From NCBI GenBank assembly GCA_902388495.1, contig CABMPP010000021.1, positions 5,412 through 69,411 on the forward strand: a stretch of 64,000 nucleotides of DNA, read 5' to 3'. Positions 15,504-24,582 of the stretch are shown piece after piece. Each line of letters starts with the position of its first letter. Position 1 is the stretch's first letter. The translations under genes were made by a program, and so were the position numbers. The notes beneath the pieces are model-generated. The model saw only the letters and a program-made list of their open reading frames with translations, was not told the DNA's origin and made no database searches. The DNA comes from an uncultured Bacteroides sp. (GTDB taxonomy: Bacteria; Bacteroidota; Bacteroidia; Bacteroidales; Bacteroidaceae).

Positions 15504-16889
15504 ATGAACAAATTTAAATTTGCGACTATGGCTTTCGCCGCCCTTACTTTGGGCTTAACAAGCTGTACAAATGACGATGCAATGACCGGCCAACCGGTTG
15601 AATTGGGACAACCCACCGCCATGGGACTTACTATTTCTACTCCGGCAGTTCCCCGTACCTATGGTCTTTCCACCGATGGCAATGCCACTGACGACGAGAT
15701 CGAACTGAAGACAATTAACGTATTGATTTACTCCGAAACGTCCATTCCCGGCAGTTACATTCTTGAGAAGAATGCCTCGCTTGTTGTGGACGACTTTGAT
15801 GCAGTTACGGGTACGCCTGATACTTATAAGCTCAAGTCAGGCAAAGAGATTGCTACTACTACCGGCAACAAGAAAATCTTTGTGGCAATGAACTATCCCA
15901 CTCCTGCTGCTCTTCCCGCCGTTAACAGTCCTCTTACCAGCCTCGCTAATTTTACTCATTCGTTATCAAGCGCCGATGAGCTTTATTCCAACGGTTTCAC
16001 CATGTTCAGCGCGGAAGAAAAGCTTGCAACGCTGGTTGCTGAAACAACTCCGGGTGTTACTCCGGCTGCCAACCAGATAACGGTAGGCGTAAAACGTCTT
16101 GTAGCCAAGGTTACAGTACGTGAGGATATCACACGCGATGGCAGCGGTAAGATAATGAGCCAAGGCGGTGAACTTACCAATCTTGAATTTGCCCTTGGCA
16201 ACGCCAACAAGAGTATTTATCCTTTGCAGAAGCGTGTGGGTACTTCTCCTGCTATCGTTGTTCAGGATCCCAACTGGTCCAGTTTTGCAGCCGGTGATTT
16301 CTTCTCTATTAGCAGTTATGCTCCCGGCTCCACAGCTTACGATAACATTGAGAATGTATCAGTTGCCGCTACAGCCCTTGATGCCACGGCCGTCTATGCT
16401 CCTGAGAATACTGCCGCAACTCATCCTGCAAGTGGTGACAACCTGACTTATGTTTCAGTGCGTGCCCAATACGCTCCTGAATTTTTCTGTGAGGATGATG
16501 GAACCAGCAAAGGCCCGAATACTGCTGCTGCCAAATCATTCTGGACTGTTGTAGCAACAGACGGATCCATCTATTATTTTGATGTTGAAGCAGATGCCGA
16601 CACTTTCCTGGCTGCCAATCCTACTTACACCAAGAGCGACGAATATGTAGACGGCCTCTGCTATTTCCGTGCCTACATCAACAAGAACGGTACGGCCGAC
16701 AGCAATATTTCCGGCTCCACAGCTGCCAAGTTCGACGTACTGCGTAATAATTTCTACGATATGGTTGTTAAGAGCATCAAGGCTCCGGGCTCTGCCACCG
16801 ACAAGGGTGGTGTAGCAGAAGAGACAACTCTTATGGTAGATGTTCAGGTAGAACCTTGGGCTGTTGTTTCAGATAACTATGATTTGTAA
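15504..16889 (+). CDS. Major pilin, Mfa1/FimA-type (type V pilus shaft)
   Basis: A 461-residue fimbrillin. It has a lipoprotein signal (FAALTLGLTSC, Cys21), then a pro-segment with Arg51 in TPAVPRTYG, then the N-terminal beta-sandwich beginning ELKTINVLIYSE, and the C-terminal domain ending VDVQVEPWAVVSDN. In P. gingivalis, type V pilins travel as lipoproteins and are cut after an Arg at residue 46-49. This frees the groove for strand insertion by the next subunit, and Arg51 is in the matching position. It is followed by a hairpin (16927-16953) and the anchor gene. It is clearly a Mfa1/FimA relative; exact naming is left open. Confidence 0.88.
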   Translation: MNKFKFATMAFAALTLGLTSCTNDDAMTGQPVELGQPTAMGLTISTPAVPRTYGLSTDGNATDDEIELKTINVLIYSETSIPGSYILEKNASLVVDDFDAVTGTPDTYKLKSGKEIATTTGNKKIFVAMNYPTPAALPAVNSPLTSLANFTHSLSSADELYSNGFTMFSAEEKLATLVAETTPGVTPAANQITVGVKRLVAKVTVREDITRDGSGKIMSQGGELTNLEFALGNANKSIYPLQKRVGTSPAIVVQDPNWSSFAAGDFFSISSYAPGSTAYDNIENVSVAATALDATAVYAPENTAATHPASGDNLTYVSVRAQYAPEFFCEDDGTSKGPNTAAAKSFWTVVATDGSIYYFDVEADADTFLAANPTYTKSDEYVDGLCYFRAYINKNGTADSNISGSTAAKFDVLRNNFYDMVVKSIKAPGSATDKGGVAEETTLMVDVQVEPWAVVSDNYDL

Positions 16890-16926
16890 AATTGCCTCAT
16901 AGATCCAGTTATAAAACCAATCGGAT

Positions 16927-16953
16927 GGAAGCGGGATTTCGATCCCTGCTTCC
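16927..16953 (+). terminator. Intercistronic hairpin between major pilin and anchor genes
   Basis: GGAAGCGGGAT-TTCG-ATCCCTGCTTCC forms an 11-bp stem with one bulged base and a stable UUCG-type tetraloop, followed by CTTCCTTT. A partial terminator or an RNA-stabilising end would give much more pilin than minor-subunit mRNA. Confidence 0.6.
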
Positions 16954-16986
16954 TTCCTTTATCTTCCACAACTTAAATATTCAATA

Positions 16987-17898
16987 ATGAAACTATATAT
17001 ACGCAAATACCTGCTCAGGCTTTTCTTTCTCTGCCTGCTCTTTCCTGCTTTGTCGGGCTGCATCAAAGAAGACCTTTCGGACTGTCCTGCAGGGATGAAA
17101 CTTTATTTTACCTACGAACCGGCTACTTATGCCCGTACGGGTATCAATGAATCAGAAGTGGAGAAGATTGACCTTTTCGTATTCGATGCCGGTGGTATTT
17201 TACGTGCCGTATATACAGATGAAAGCCCCTCCTTGTCTTCCGACTACTTTATGACAATCAATGACCTTCCTTCGGGCGACTATACTTTCGTTGCCTGGTG
17301 TGGCGTTCCCACCTATTACAAATTCGGCCCTTCCGAAATGGTACCGGGCCGGACCAAGCTGAGTGAAGCGCTGCTTTATCTCGACTATGAAACTGAAGTT
17401 CTGAACGGTGTTTTACCGATTTTCCATTCCCATCTTCCCGCCCATGTAAGCAGCCAGCGGGGCCAAACCCTTTTCCTGCCGTTAGAACAGGCCTACAATA
17501 CCGTCAACCTAACTACGGAAGGCTTATCCCAAAGCGGTGACACCTACCGTATGCGTATTTACGACAATAACGGTACATACAACTTTGACTATACTTTCGC
17601 CGACTGCGGCGACCTCATATATACTGCCCCATGCGTTAGGGATGCCACGGGGCAACTGTCTGCCAGCCTTAATATCCTTAAACTTGCCGACGGCAGAAGT
17701 CCTATATTTGAAATAACTAATGTAACGCAAGGTACCACGCTTTACCGTGCCGACCTTGTCGCCCTGATCAATGAAATCGGCACTGCCACTTACGATACTG
17801 TCCATGTCTACGATATACACTTGAAGTTCGGGCTGGACGTTTCCGTCAGCATCAACGGCTGGTGGGTTGTCAAAGATGGCGAAATCGGATTGAATTAA
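16987..17898 (+). CDS. FimB/Mfa2-type pilus anchor subunit
   Basis: A 303-residue lipoprotein (FFLCLLFPALSGC, Cys25). The N-terminal region MKLYFTYEPATYARTG and the first core strand EKIDLFVFDAGG are typical of the FimB/Mfa2 family, which caps the pilus base and sets its length at the outer membrane. Arg50 sits 10 residues before the first core strand, aligned with Arg51 of the major pilin. In P. gingivalis the anchor keeps its lipid and need not be cleaved, so this Arg may or may not be used. It is 98 bp after the pilin and 25 bp before the tip-like gene. Confidence 0.88.
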   Translation: MKLYIRKYLLRLFFLCLLFPALSGCIKEDLSDCPAGMKLYFTYEPATYARTGINESEVEKIDLFVFDAGGILRAVYTDESPSLSSDYFMTINDLPSGDYTFVAWCGVPTYYKFGPSEMVPGRTKLSEALLYLDYETEVLNGVLPIFHSHLPAHVSSQRGQTLFLPLEQAYNTVNLTTEGLSQSGDTYRMRIYDNNGTYNFDYTFADCGDLIYTAPCVRDATGQLSASLNILKLADGRSPIFEITNVTQGTTLYRADLVALINEIGTATYDTVHVYDIHLKFGLDVSVSINGWWVVKDGEIGLN

Positions 17899-17923
17899 CA
17901 AGATACAATAAAAATAGAGCAAT

Positions 17924-20900
17924 ATGAATAGTCTTAAAATGAAATTACTCTTTTGGCTGGTAGTGTCTGCCGCCATCTTTTCCTCGTGTTCTGCCGAGGA
18001 CGAAAATTACAGCGGTCATACCTCCGGAACGGGTAAAGAGATTGATGTGCAGGTATTGTTCCAGATGCCTGCCGCCTCACCTAAAACGCGTGCGATATCC
18101 GAGGTAGACGAAAACCTTGTCGAAGAGATTGATGTCCTGGCTTTTGAACCGGATGGTGTCGATCCTTCCAAGTGGGTCTTCTCGTACAGTGCCCAAGGAC
18201 ATACTATCCAGGATGTAGCAGAGAGTAACCCTACCAAATCAAAGAAACAGTTTACTGTAAAACTTATCAAGAGTGATGCTCCGCAGACCTTTGTCATCCT
18301 TGCCAATGTGCGTTCGGAACTTACGGCTTTGGGTGAAATCGGTAAAGGCGCCGACAAGGACGAACTGCTTGCCAGACTCCTCTACTCCAGAGCTGGCAGT
18401 TGGAATGCGAATAATGATAAGGACGAAGATGCGTCAGACAAAAACTTTGACTCCTTCCCCATGTGGGGCGAAGTTGAAGCAACCCTTACCGACGCCGTGA
18501 CCCGGATCAGTGACGTGAAGTTACTGAGAGCCATTGCCCGCTTTGATGTGGTGCTGGATAATGCCGTGGTTACAGCCGGAAATTTCACGCTGGATGAAGT
18601 TTATGTCTACAACAGCAAGAATCAGGGCCGCATTGTTCCCGAGCCTGGCAACTTGGAAAGCTTGTCGAAGGTGAAAGCAGCCACCGAACCAACCGGAAGC
18701 ATCAACAATGATACTCCGCTCTTTTATGAAGTCCCCTCTTCCATGAATACGGCGTTTGAAAGAACAATCTACCTGTTTGAAGCCAAAGGCAAGGACGAAA
18801 ACGAATCGTCGAAGGCTACTTGTGTGGTTGTTGGCGGTACGTATGGCACAGATGGTAAGACAACCTATTACCGGCTGGACTTTTTGAAGAAAGAATCTAC
18901 CGATACCTATTATCGCGATATTCTCCGTAATCATAAGTACGTGATGAATATTCAGAGTGTGACCGGCAGCGGTTACGATACTCCTGATAAAGCTTTCAAA
19001 TCCAAATCTTTCAATATGGAAGCCGAAGTTCAGGAATGGGATGATTCCGGTATGAATAATTCCATTTTCGACGGACATTACCAACTCACTGTAAACAAGG
19101 ACTCTCTCTACTTCTATAGCGAAGGCCGGGCCCGGGAGCTGAAAGTATATACGGACTATCCTGATGGCTGGACCATCGAAGACCTGCCATCCTGGCTAAC
19201 CGTAACTCCCTCAAGTGGTGCGGCAGGTGATAAGGTAGATATCCAAGTTACGGCCGATCCTCATACGATACCGATGGACGACCGTGAGTCTTATTTCTAT
19301 ATAACGGCTGGTCGGTTCAAACAGAAGATCAAGGTTGTTCAGACGGTAACGCCAGAGCTGACGATCGATGTAAACAAGAACTCACTTGTATTCCGCAAAT
19401 CGGGAAGCAGTGGCGGTAAATCCATTATTGTAACGACTTATCCCAATGATGCGAATGTCTACTTCACCGAGGTTCCGGGTAGCAATGCGATAGACTGGGC
19501 CAGCGGTGGCTTCCCGGACAGCGGGTATGCCAATATCACGACTTATGTTTTCAAGCCTGCGAAAAATGAATCGGGCTCGTCCAAAACGACTTCAGTCATA
19601 GTCTATGTAATGGGACCCGACGGTACGAGAGCTTCGAAGACAATTGATATCATGCAGCTTGCCACTGACTTGTTGTTCAATGTGACGAAACAGGATTATT
19701 ACCCTGAGACGGCAGGAACGAATACTTTCTCGGTAGATTCTGATACGGACTGGTATGTATACAGCGTAGACGATCTTGGCACCGGTGTAGTCAGTAACTG
19801 GAGCAATACAAATAACGACAAGGGAGTGACGACCTATTCATTTGACCTTACTATTAACGAGACCTGGGACAACCGTAAGGCGATATTTAAGGTTGCCTCT
19901 TCCGATCCGGACTTTGCCGGCCAGGAGATTGTGATAATCCAAGGGCATGCCAATCCTACGATCAAACTAAATGTAAATGCACTTGATTTCGGAACCTCCG
20001 GAGACTCGAAAAGCGTTACAGTGACCTCCAATGCGAAATGGAAGTATGCCGTTAGTACGGGTAACTGGGCTAATACAGTAGCTACTGCCTCTGTCGCTGC
20101 CGGAACAGAGAGCGGAAACCATACCTATCAGACTACTACCGGTACAAATACCGTGACATTTACCCCTAAAGCATGGACTGCAGCTGCGGGTACGCCTGCG
20201 TCAGGAAACACTACGGCAGTGGGGCTCCAGTTTACGACTACGGACCACGACCCTGCCACGGCATCTACAGCCAACTTGACTATCAACCGGACGGTTCCTG
20301 CATTCTTCACACTGAATACCGGCAATACGAGTGCTGCCCGTGCAGGACAGAATATCGCAGTTAATGTCAGTACAAATGCGGCATGGAATGCTACTTCTAC
20401 TGCCGGAACGTCGATTGCTGCTCAAGCTCCGGCGGCGTATGGCACCAGATCGGTGAATATCAATATTCCGGCTAATACGACTTGGGCCAGTAGGACTGTT
20501 ACGGTATCAACAAAATATGGTATCAACACTTCGTCCATATCCACAGCCAAAGGTTCGTTTGCAGTGACACAAACAGGATACTATATTTCTGCAGCTTCAC
20601 GAAATTTTGCCCCTTCTCCGTCAGTAGCTACAAATGCTAATATCACATTGACCGGTGCTTATCCACAAATGAATGTGCGAGTTTTGAACGTAACGGCCAA
20701 TGCCCAACTTGCGGCTACAACTATTGCAGCTCGGGAAAGTGGTGCGGGGACTTCAAATAATATTTCTGTTGCAGCAAACGCAACTTGGGCGAATCGTGTG
20801 CTACGAATACAGTACCAACATCCTGTAAACGGATGGACTCCTGTTGGAGGAGATGTGACTCAAGAGGGATATTCGACTACTGGACTTTCTCGTGATAATG

Positions 20901-21553
20901 TAACGCCTATAGGTGGTGGGTTTGTAATAACTGTTAGAGCTCAATCCTATCTTCCCAACCTTCAATTGAGGGCAATTTCAGGCGGTACTGTTGTTAGTAC
21001 AACTCAACCGACAATTGCTGGCGGTACAACGAACTTACGAACGCAAACGCTGACAATAGGAAACAATCCTCCTCCTGGTGCACGTGAGGTACAGGTGCAA
21101 TATTATCATCCGATATATGGGTGGACTAATTTAGGAAGTCCTTTTGTGCAGCCCGAAGGAAATTATGTACTTACTACAGGGCGTATAGTCGCTTTGCAAG
21201 ATATTCCCAGTATGTATGGTAGCGCAACAATGACATGGACTGATGCAATGGGAATTCCTGCAGAGTATACTTATAAATTATTTGGAGGGGGTATGTATTA
21301 TACACCGAACATGCCAACTGGTTGCGGGAGCTATTCAGAGCCTGGATATCCTGCAGGGACTTGGCGTCTCCCTACGATTGATGAAGTAGACGAAATAGCT
21401 GCGAATAATTGGGCTTCAGTAGCTGCAAGCAAGGGATACTGGAGTTGTACTGAAGATGGACCTTCTGACGGTGCCGCACGTGCACGCGGAATTAACGGAG
21501 GTAGAGTTAGCAAAAACGGGACATACTTTGTAAGATGTGTACGTTGGCCATGA
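17924..21553 (+). CDS. Large tip-like pilus protein with DUF4906-type N-terminus, BACON-like repeats and a lectin-like end
   Basis: A 1,209-residue lipoprotein (LLFWLVVSAAIFSSC, Cys22). Residues ~40-370 form a pilin-like DUF4906 region (Arg56 before EEIDVLAFEPDG). At least five BACON-like Ig domains follow (LTVNKDSLYFYSEGRA; LTIDVNKNSLVFRKSG; LLFNVTKQDYYPETAG; IKLNVNALDFGTSG; FFTLNTGNTSAARAG). Next come two similar ~90-residue units that share the core QY-x-HP-x-x-GWT (VLRIQYQHPVNGWTPVG; EVQVQYYHPIYGWTNLG). The last ~110 residues (GTWRLPTIDEVDEI, GYWSCTED, YFVRCVRWP) resemble DUF1566/C-type-lectin-like folds. Such a modular end suits a ligand-binding adhesin at the pilus tip. From about 20580 on the DNA looks more A/T-rich than before. 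No function was assigned to the end domain beyond fold resemblance. Confidence 0.8.
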   Translation: MNSLKMKLLFWLVVSAAIFSSCSAEDENYSGHTSGTGKEIDVQVLFQMPAASPKTRAISEVDENLVEEIDVLAFEPDGVDPSKWVFSYSAQGHTIQDVAESNPTKSKKQFTVKLIKSDAPQTFVILANVRSELTALGEIGKGADKDELLARLLYSRAGSWNANNDKDEDASDKNFDSFPMWGEVEATLTDAVTRISDVKLLRAIARFDVVLDNAVVTAGNFTLDEVYVYNSKNQGRIVPEPGNLESLSKVKAATEPTGSINNDTPLFYEVPSSMNTAFERTIYLFEAKGKDENESSKATCVVVGGTYGTDGKTTYYRLDFLKKESTDTYYRDILRNHKYVMNIQSVTGSGYDTPDKAFKSKSFNMEAEVQEWDDSGMNNSIFDGHYQLTVNKDSLYFYSEGRARELKVYTDYPDGWTIEDLPSWLTVTPSSGAAGDKVDIQVTADPHTIPMDDRESYFYITAGRFKQKIKVVQTVTPELTIDVNKNSLVFRKSGSSGGKSIIVTTYPNDANVYFTEVPGSNAIDWASGGFPDSGYANITTYVFKPAKNESGSSKTTSVIVYVMGPDGTRASKTIDIMQLATDLLFNVTKQDYYPETAGTNTFSVDSDTDWYVYSVDDLGTGVVSNWSNTNNDKGVTTYSFDLTINETWDNRKAIFKVASSDPDFAGQEIVIIQGHANPTIKLNVNALDFGTSGDSKSVTVTSNAKWKYAVSTGNWANTVATASVAAGTESGNHTYQTTTGTNTVTFTPKAWTAAAGTPASGNTTAVGLQFTTTDHDPATASTANLTINRTVPAFFTLNTGNTSAARAGQNIAVNVSTNAAWNATSTAGTSIAAQAPAAYGTRSVNINIPANTTWASRTVTVSTKYGINTSSISTAKGSFAVTQTGYYISAASRNFAPSPSVATNANITLTGAYPQMNVRVLNVTANAQLAATTIAARESGAGTSNNISVAANATWANRVLRIQYQHPVNGWTPVGGDVTQEGYSTTGLSRDNVTPIGGGFVITVRAQSYLPNLQLRAISGGTVVSTTQPTIAGGTTNLRTQTLTIGNNPPPGAREVQVQYYHPIYGWTNLGSPFVQPEGNYVLTTGRIVALQDIPSMYGSATMTWTDAMGIPAEYTYKLFGGGMYYTPNMPTGCGSYSEPGYPAGTWRLPTIDEVDEIAANNWASVAASKGYWSCTEDGPSDGAARARGINGGRVSKNGTYFVRCVRWP

Positions 21554-21664
21554 CGACATTATGATATGGAGCAAATTTTTTAATTGCAAAGTATAAGAAA
21601 CAAGTGTAAACCTGCTTAATATAAGTGATCAGTGTTTATTTGTCTCTCCTTAAAAACAATAAGA

Positions 21665-22825
21665 ATGAAGGAAAATAATATATATACATTAGCAATCTGT
21701 CCATTTTCCTATATACTTTTTTTATGGATATACCTATCGCTGGCAGCCTGCGATAATTATCACGTATTAGAAGCCAAAAACACTCCTATACGAACAATCT
21801 TGTTTTATATGGGTGGTGACAACAATCTTTCATCAGAAGTAAATTCAAAGATTGAGCAACTGAAAAGCGTAAAGATTTCGCCTTACAGCCGTGTATTGAT
21901 ATACACAGATACTAAAGACGACTTTCCGCAGCTTTTAGAAATCTCTACAACTTCAGGAGGTAATATCTTAAAGACTTTACGTGAATATCCGGAGAGCAAC
22001 TCTGCAGATGCAGAAATCTTTTCTTCCGTATTGTCTGAAATCAGGGAGCATTACCCGTCTTCTTCATACGGACTGGTATTGTTTTCCCACGCTACGGGAT
22101 GGCTACCGGAAGGTACTTATAATAATCCTTCCAGCAGTTCCCGAAACTTCGAAAGTCGTTCGATACTTTTAGATGGTAATTCCGAAATGGAGATTCCCGC
22201 TTTTGCTGCTGCAATCCCCGACGGTATGTTCGATTTCATTGTCTTTGAAGCTTGCTACATGGCAAGTGTTGAAGTTGCTTATGAACTGAAAGACAAAGCG
22301 CGCTCTATCGTTGCCTCTTCAGCCGAGATCGTATCGCCGGGGCTCTCCCGCTGTTATGCCGAAGCCCTGCCCCTGCTCTATCAGCAGAAGGTGGATCTTC
22401 AAGGCTTCTGTCGAGCTATCGAGAAAGATTATGCCACCCGCCCGGATGACTATTCATCGCTCACTTTGAGTTTGATAGATACCAAAGGATTGGATGCTCT
22501 TGCCTCCATCGTTCGGGAATCGAGTTCCTCTTTTCCCAATAATGGAGTTGGCATTCAGACCTTCGACAGGGGTAGCGGTACTCTGTTTTTCGATTTGGAA
22601 GATTGCTATTCGAAATCAGTGAAACAACAAGCCGCAATCCGAACAGCTATCAAAGACTGTGTAAAGTGGAAGACAGCTACACCAGCCTTTATGCCAACCT
22701 ACGGTGGCTTTAATATACGGGCGCATTGCGGTTTGACTACTTACATTCCACAGCAAGATTATAACCGTTTAAACGACGTTTACAAAGAATTTAAATGGTA
22801 TAAATCAATAACCCATAAACATTAA
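21665..22825 (+). CDS. C11-family (clostripain-related) cysteine protease lipoprotein
   Basis: A 386-residue protein with lipoprotein signal ILFLWIYLSLAAC. The C11 core starts at TPIRTILFYMGGDNNLSSEV. The catalytic His is in LVLFSHATGW and the catalytic Cys in FIVFEACYMASVEVAYEL. The in-frame GTG at 21632 is too far upstream; the ATG at 21665 starts just before the signal peptide. Clostripain-type proteases typically cut after Arg. Co-transcription with pilins that carry a conserved Arg at their maturation position suggests it processes them at the cell surface, as gingipain does in Porphyromonas. That role is inferred. It lies 111 bp after the tip-like gene. Confidence 0.85.
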   Translation: MKENNIYTLAICPFSYILFLWIYLSLAACDNYHVLEAKNTPIRTILFYMGGDNNLSSEVNSKIEQLKSVKISPYSRVLIYTDTKDDFPQLLEISTTSGGNILKTLREYPESNSADAEIFSSVLSEIREHYPSSSYGLVLFSHATGWLPEGTYNNPSSSSRNFESRSILLDGNSEMEIPAFAAAIPDGMFDFIVFEACYMASVEVAYELKDKARSIVASSAEIVSPGLSRCYAEALPLLYQQKVDLQGFCRAIEKDYATRPDDYSSLTLSLIDTKGLDALASIVRESSSSFPNNGVGIQTFDRGSGTLFFDLEDCYSKSVKQQAAIRTAIKDCVKWKTATPAFMPTYGGFNIRAHCGLTTYIPQQDYNRLNDVYKEFKWYKSITHKH

Positions 22826-22842
22826 TTTGAAAGGAATACATT

Positions 22843-23397
22843 ATGAATACAGATATGACAGATAACAATGCCGAATTGTCTTGGTTGCTACAACAGTTAC
22901 TACCCTCTTTTAAAGCTCATCAGGAGACTATGAAAGGAGTGCTTTATAATGAGCTCCGGCAAGGATGCATCGAAGACCTGGCAAGCAACAGCAACTACCG
23001 TCTGCTCTTTCTAATGGAAGGCAAGGTGTTTTTGAGAAATGAAGGCATGGAGAAATACTTGCTGTATGGTGGCAATTTCTCGTTGCTTCCACCGGACTGC
23101 CCGATCAGCTGCGCGTCATTGACCCGGTCGCGCTATCTGATTGTAACTTGTACCGGTCTGAGCAGTACCGGTAATCAGTCTTTTATGGAAGAACTGAGAA
23201 ATGCCTCCTGCAGCTCCCTTGCGTCCGTAACTTCATTACCTATTCGAGAGCAGCTTGATACAATACTGTACAACTTTGCTACCTATACTTGCAATGAGTA
23301 TCAATATCCGGATATTTATGATACTTTGTTTGTCATTTTGCGAATTTTATATACACCTGAGGAATTGGTATCGTTGTTGTCTCCCATGCTGCAATGA
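22843..23397 (+). CDS. HTH-less relative of the AraC-type regulator (sensor domain only)
   Basis: A 184-residue protein that matches only the N-terminal half of AraC-type regulators. The cupin-like part GKVFLRNEG...LLYGGNFSLLPPDCPIS corresponds to GQVRFIF...KGEILFLPAGGRYS of the regulator in the invertible segment. The end DTLFVILRILYTPEELVSLLSPML corresponds to the stretch just before that regulator's DNA-binding domain. The stop falls where the helix-turn-helix would begin, and no HTH coding is seen downstream. The gene starts 17 bp after the protease gene and has a good reading frame, so it looks maintained. It may act as a partner or inhibitor of the full-length regulator; this is inference. 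Confidence 0.75.
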   Translation: MNTDMTDNNAELSWLLQQLLPSFKAHQETMKGVLYNELRQGCIEDLASNSNYRLLFLMEGKVFLRNEGMEKYLLYGGNFSLLPPDCPISCASLTRSRYLIVTCTGLSSTGNQSFMEELRNASCSSLASVTSLPIREQLDTILYNFATYTCNEYQYPDIYDTLFVILRILYTPEELVSLLSPMLQ

Positions 23398-23418
23398 CCG
23401 ATTAATAGGGGTTTTATA

Positions 23419-23495
23419 GGGCTACACCCTTTCCTTCGGATGGTTACACCCTTTGGAGGTGATGGCTACACCATTCGGAAGAAAGGGTGTAGCCC
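23419..23495. repeat. 22-bp-period palindromic array (GGCTACACC units)
   Basis: Four units start at 23420, 23442, 23464 and 23486, exactly 22 bp apart: GGCTACACC, GGTTACACC, GGCTACACC and the inverted GGTGTAGCC. The outer edges form a perfect 14-bp inverted repeat (23419-23432 with 23482-23495), so a long hairpin is possible. It sits in the 186-bp gap after the pilus operon and may also serve as its terminator. Confidence 0.75.
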
Positions 23496-23583
23496 TGCAA
23501 AAGAGACGATTTAGTACTACCGGAATTGATGAATAATGTATAAAAGAGAAAGCAAAAAATACCTACACAAAGTTACCTCTTTT

Positions 23584-24462
23584 TTAGTTGAAATATTTCG
23601 CGTACTGCGCAGGTATTCCTTCTATCTGTTTGATTTCTATATCCTTGTAGAACACCTCACCAGCTTCGCTCTGCAACTGTATTTTGCCTTCAACCAGAGG
23701 AATATCTTTTTCTCCGTCCCAGTAGCGGAGGTTCTCAAGCGCCATGGCAACGTTGCCGTTCACGATATACAAACTCTTTCCTTCATAACAGATCAGTTCC
23801 ATCGTGGTCCATTCGTGTGTGGGACTGGTATAATCGGCAGCACGACACTGCGATGCAACACCCTTTGCGCCAAAAGTACAGGCTTGTCCTTCCGGATTGT
23901 AGAAATAATCCTTATCCGATTTGGAGGCTCTGATGTCCGCACGCGTACCGGCAACGCTCCAAAAGTCACCCGAAACGCCTTCATCGGTTCCACCATCCAT
24001 CACTTGGAATTCAAGGCTGCGCATCCATGAGTACCAATAGTCCACGCCTGCCTCGCCTTGCGAATGATACAGAATACCGGAGTCCAGTGCTTTATCAGTT
24101 CGTGGATTCGAGCGCTTTGTACCAAAACGGGTCTTCAGTCTGAAATGGTAGTTCTTATAATCTTGTTTTGTAAAGACACAACCATACGTTTCTCCGGTGA
24201 TATGAAGCACCGGTTCTCCATCTTCCTCAATAACGCTGAACACATTTTGTTCGTTCTTGTCATAGCCGATGGGAGTAATTGTCTGGCCTTCTTCATCTAC
24301 AGGCCGCTGTCCGTTGAAAGTTTCGGGAAATGCGTAACTCTGGTAAATACGCCACTGTGAGAGCTCTTTGTCTAATAAGGAAGTCCATCCTTCATTTTTC
24401 GGTGCACACGATGCAAAAAGTAACAGAATACTACTTGATACAATAAAATAAAATCCTTTCAT
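23584..24462 (-). CDS. DUF1080 family lipoprotein (possible 3-keto-glycoside hydrolase / LamG-like fold)
   Basis: A 292-residue protein with lipoprotein signal FYFIVSSSILLLFASC, a jelly-roll body and the DUF1080 landmarks WTSLLDKELSQWRIY, YGCVFTKQDYKNYHFRLKTRFG, DSGILYHSQGE and SLEFQVMDGGTDEGVSGDFWSV, ending in GKIQLQSEAGEVFYKDIEIK. Family members are secreted sugar-binding or 3-keto-disaccharide-cleaving proteins. A nine-residue longer start at 24489 is possible, but the ATG at 24462 begins directly before the signal peptide. The promoter core at 24502-24509 lies just upstream. It is monocistronic, convergent with the pilus locus. Confidence 0.85.
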   Translation of the reverse strand: MKGFYFIVSSSILLLFASCAPKNEGWTSLLDKELSQWRIYQSYAFPETFNGQRPVDEEGQTITPIGYDKNEQNVFSVIEEDGEPVLHITGETYGCVFTKQDYKNYHFRLKTRFGTKRSNPRTDKALDSGILYHSQGEAGVDYWYSWMRSLEFQVMDGGTDEGVSGDFWSVAGTRADIRASKSDKDYFYNPEGQACTFGAKGVASQCRAADYTSPTHEWTTMELICYEGKSLYIVNGNVAMALENLRYWDGEKDIPLVEGKIQLQSEAGEVFYKDIEIKQIEGIPAQYAKYFN

Positions 24463-24501
24463 AAGTCCCTGTGTTATTTGATAGTACAATTAGATATCGA
24501 A

Positions 24502-24509
24502 CAAATATA
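24502..24509 (-). promoter_or_regulatory. Promoter core for the DUF1080 gene
   Basis: The minus strand reads TATATTTG (TAnnTTTG), 40 bp before the start codon at 24462. Confidence 0.5.
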
Positions 24510-24582
24510 AGATTTTATATTTAACTTCTGCGGATAGTAAATGAAAAAAATGAATTGTAGGAGAATAAAGAGAATTTTATAG

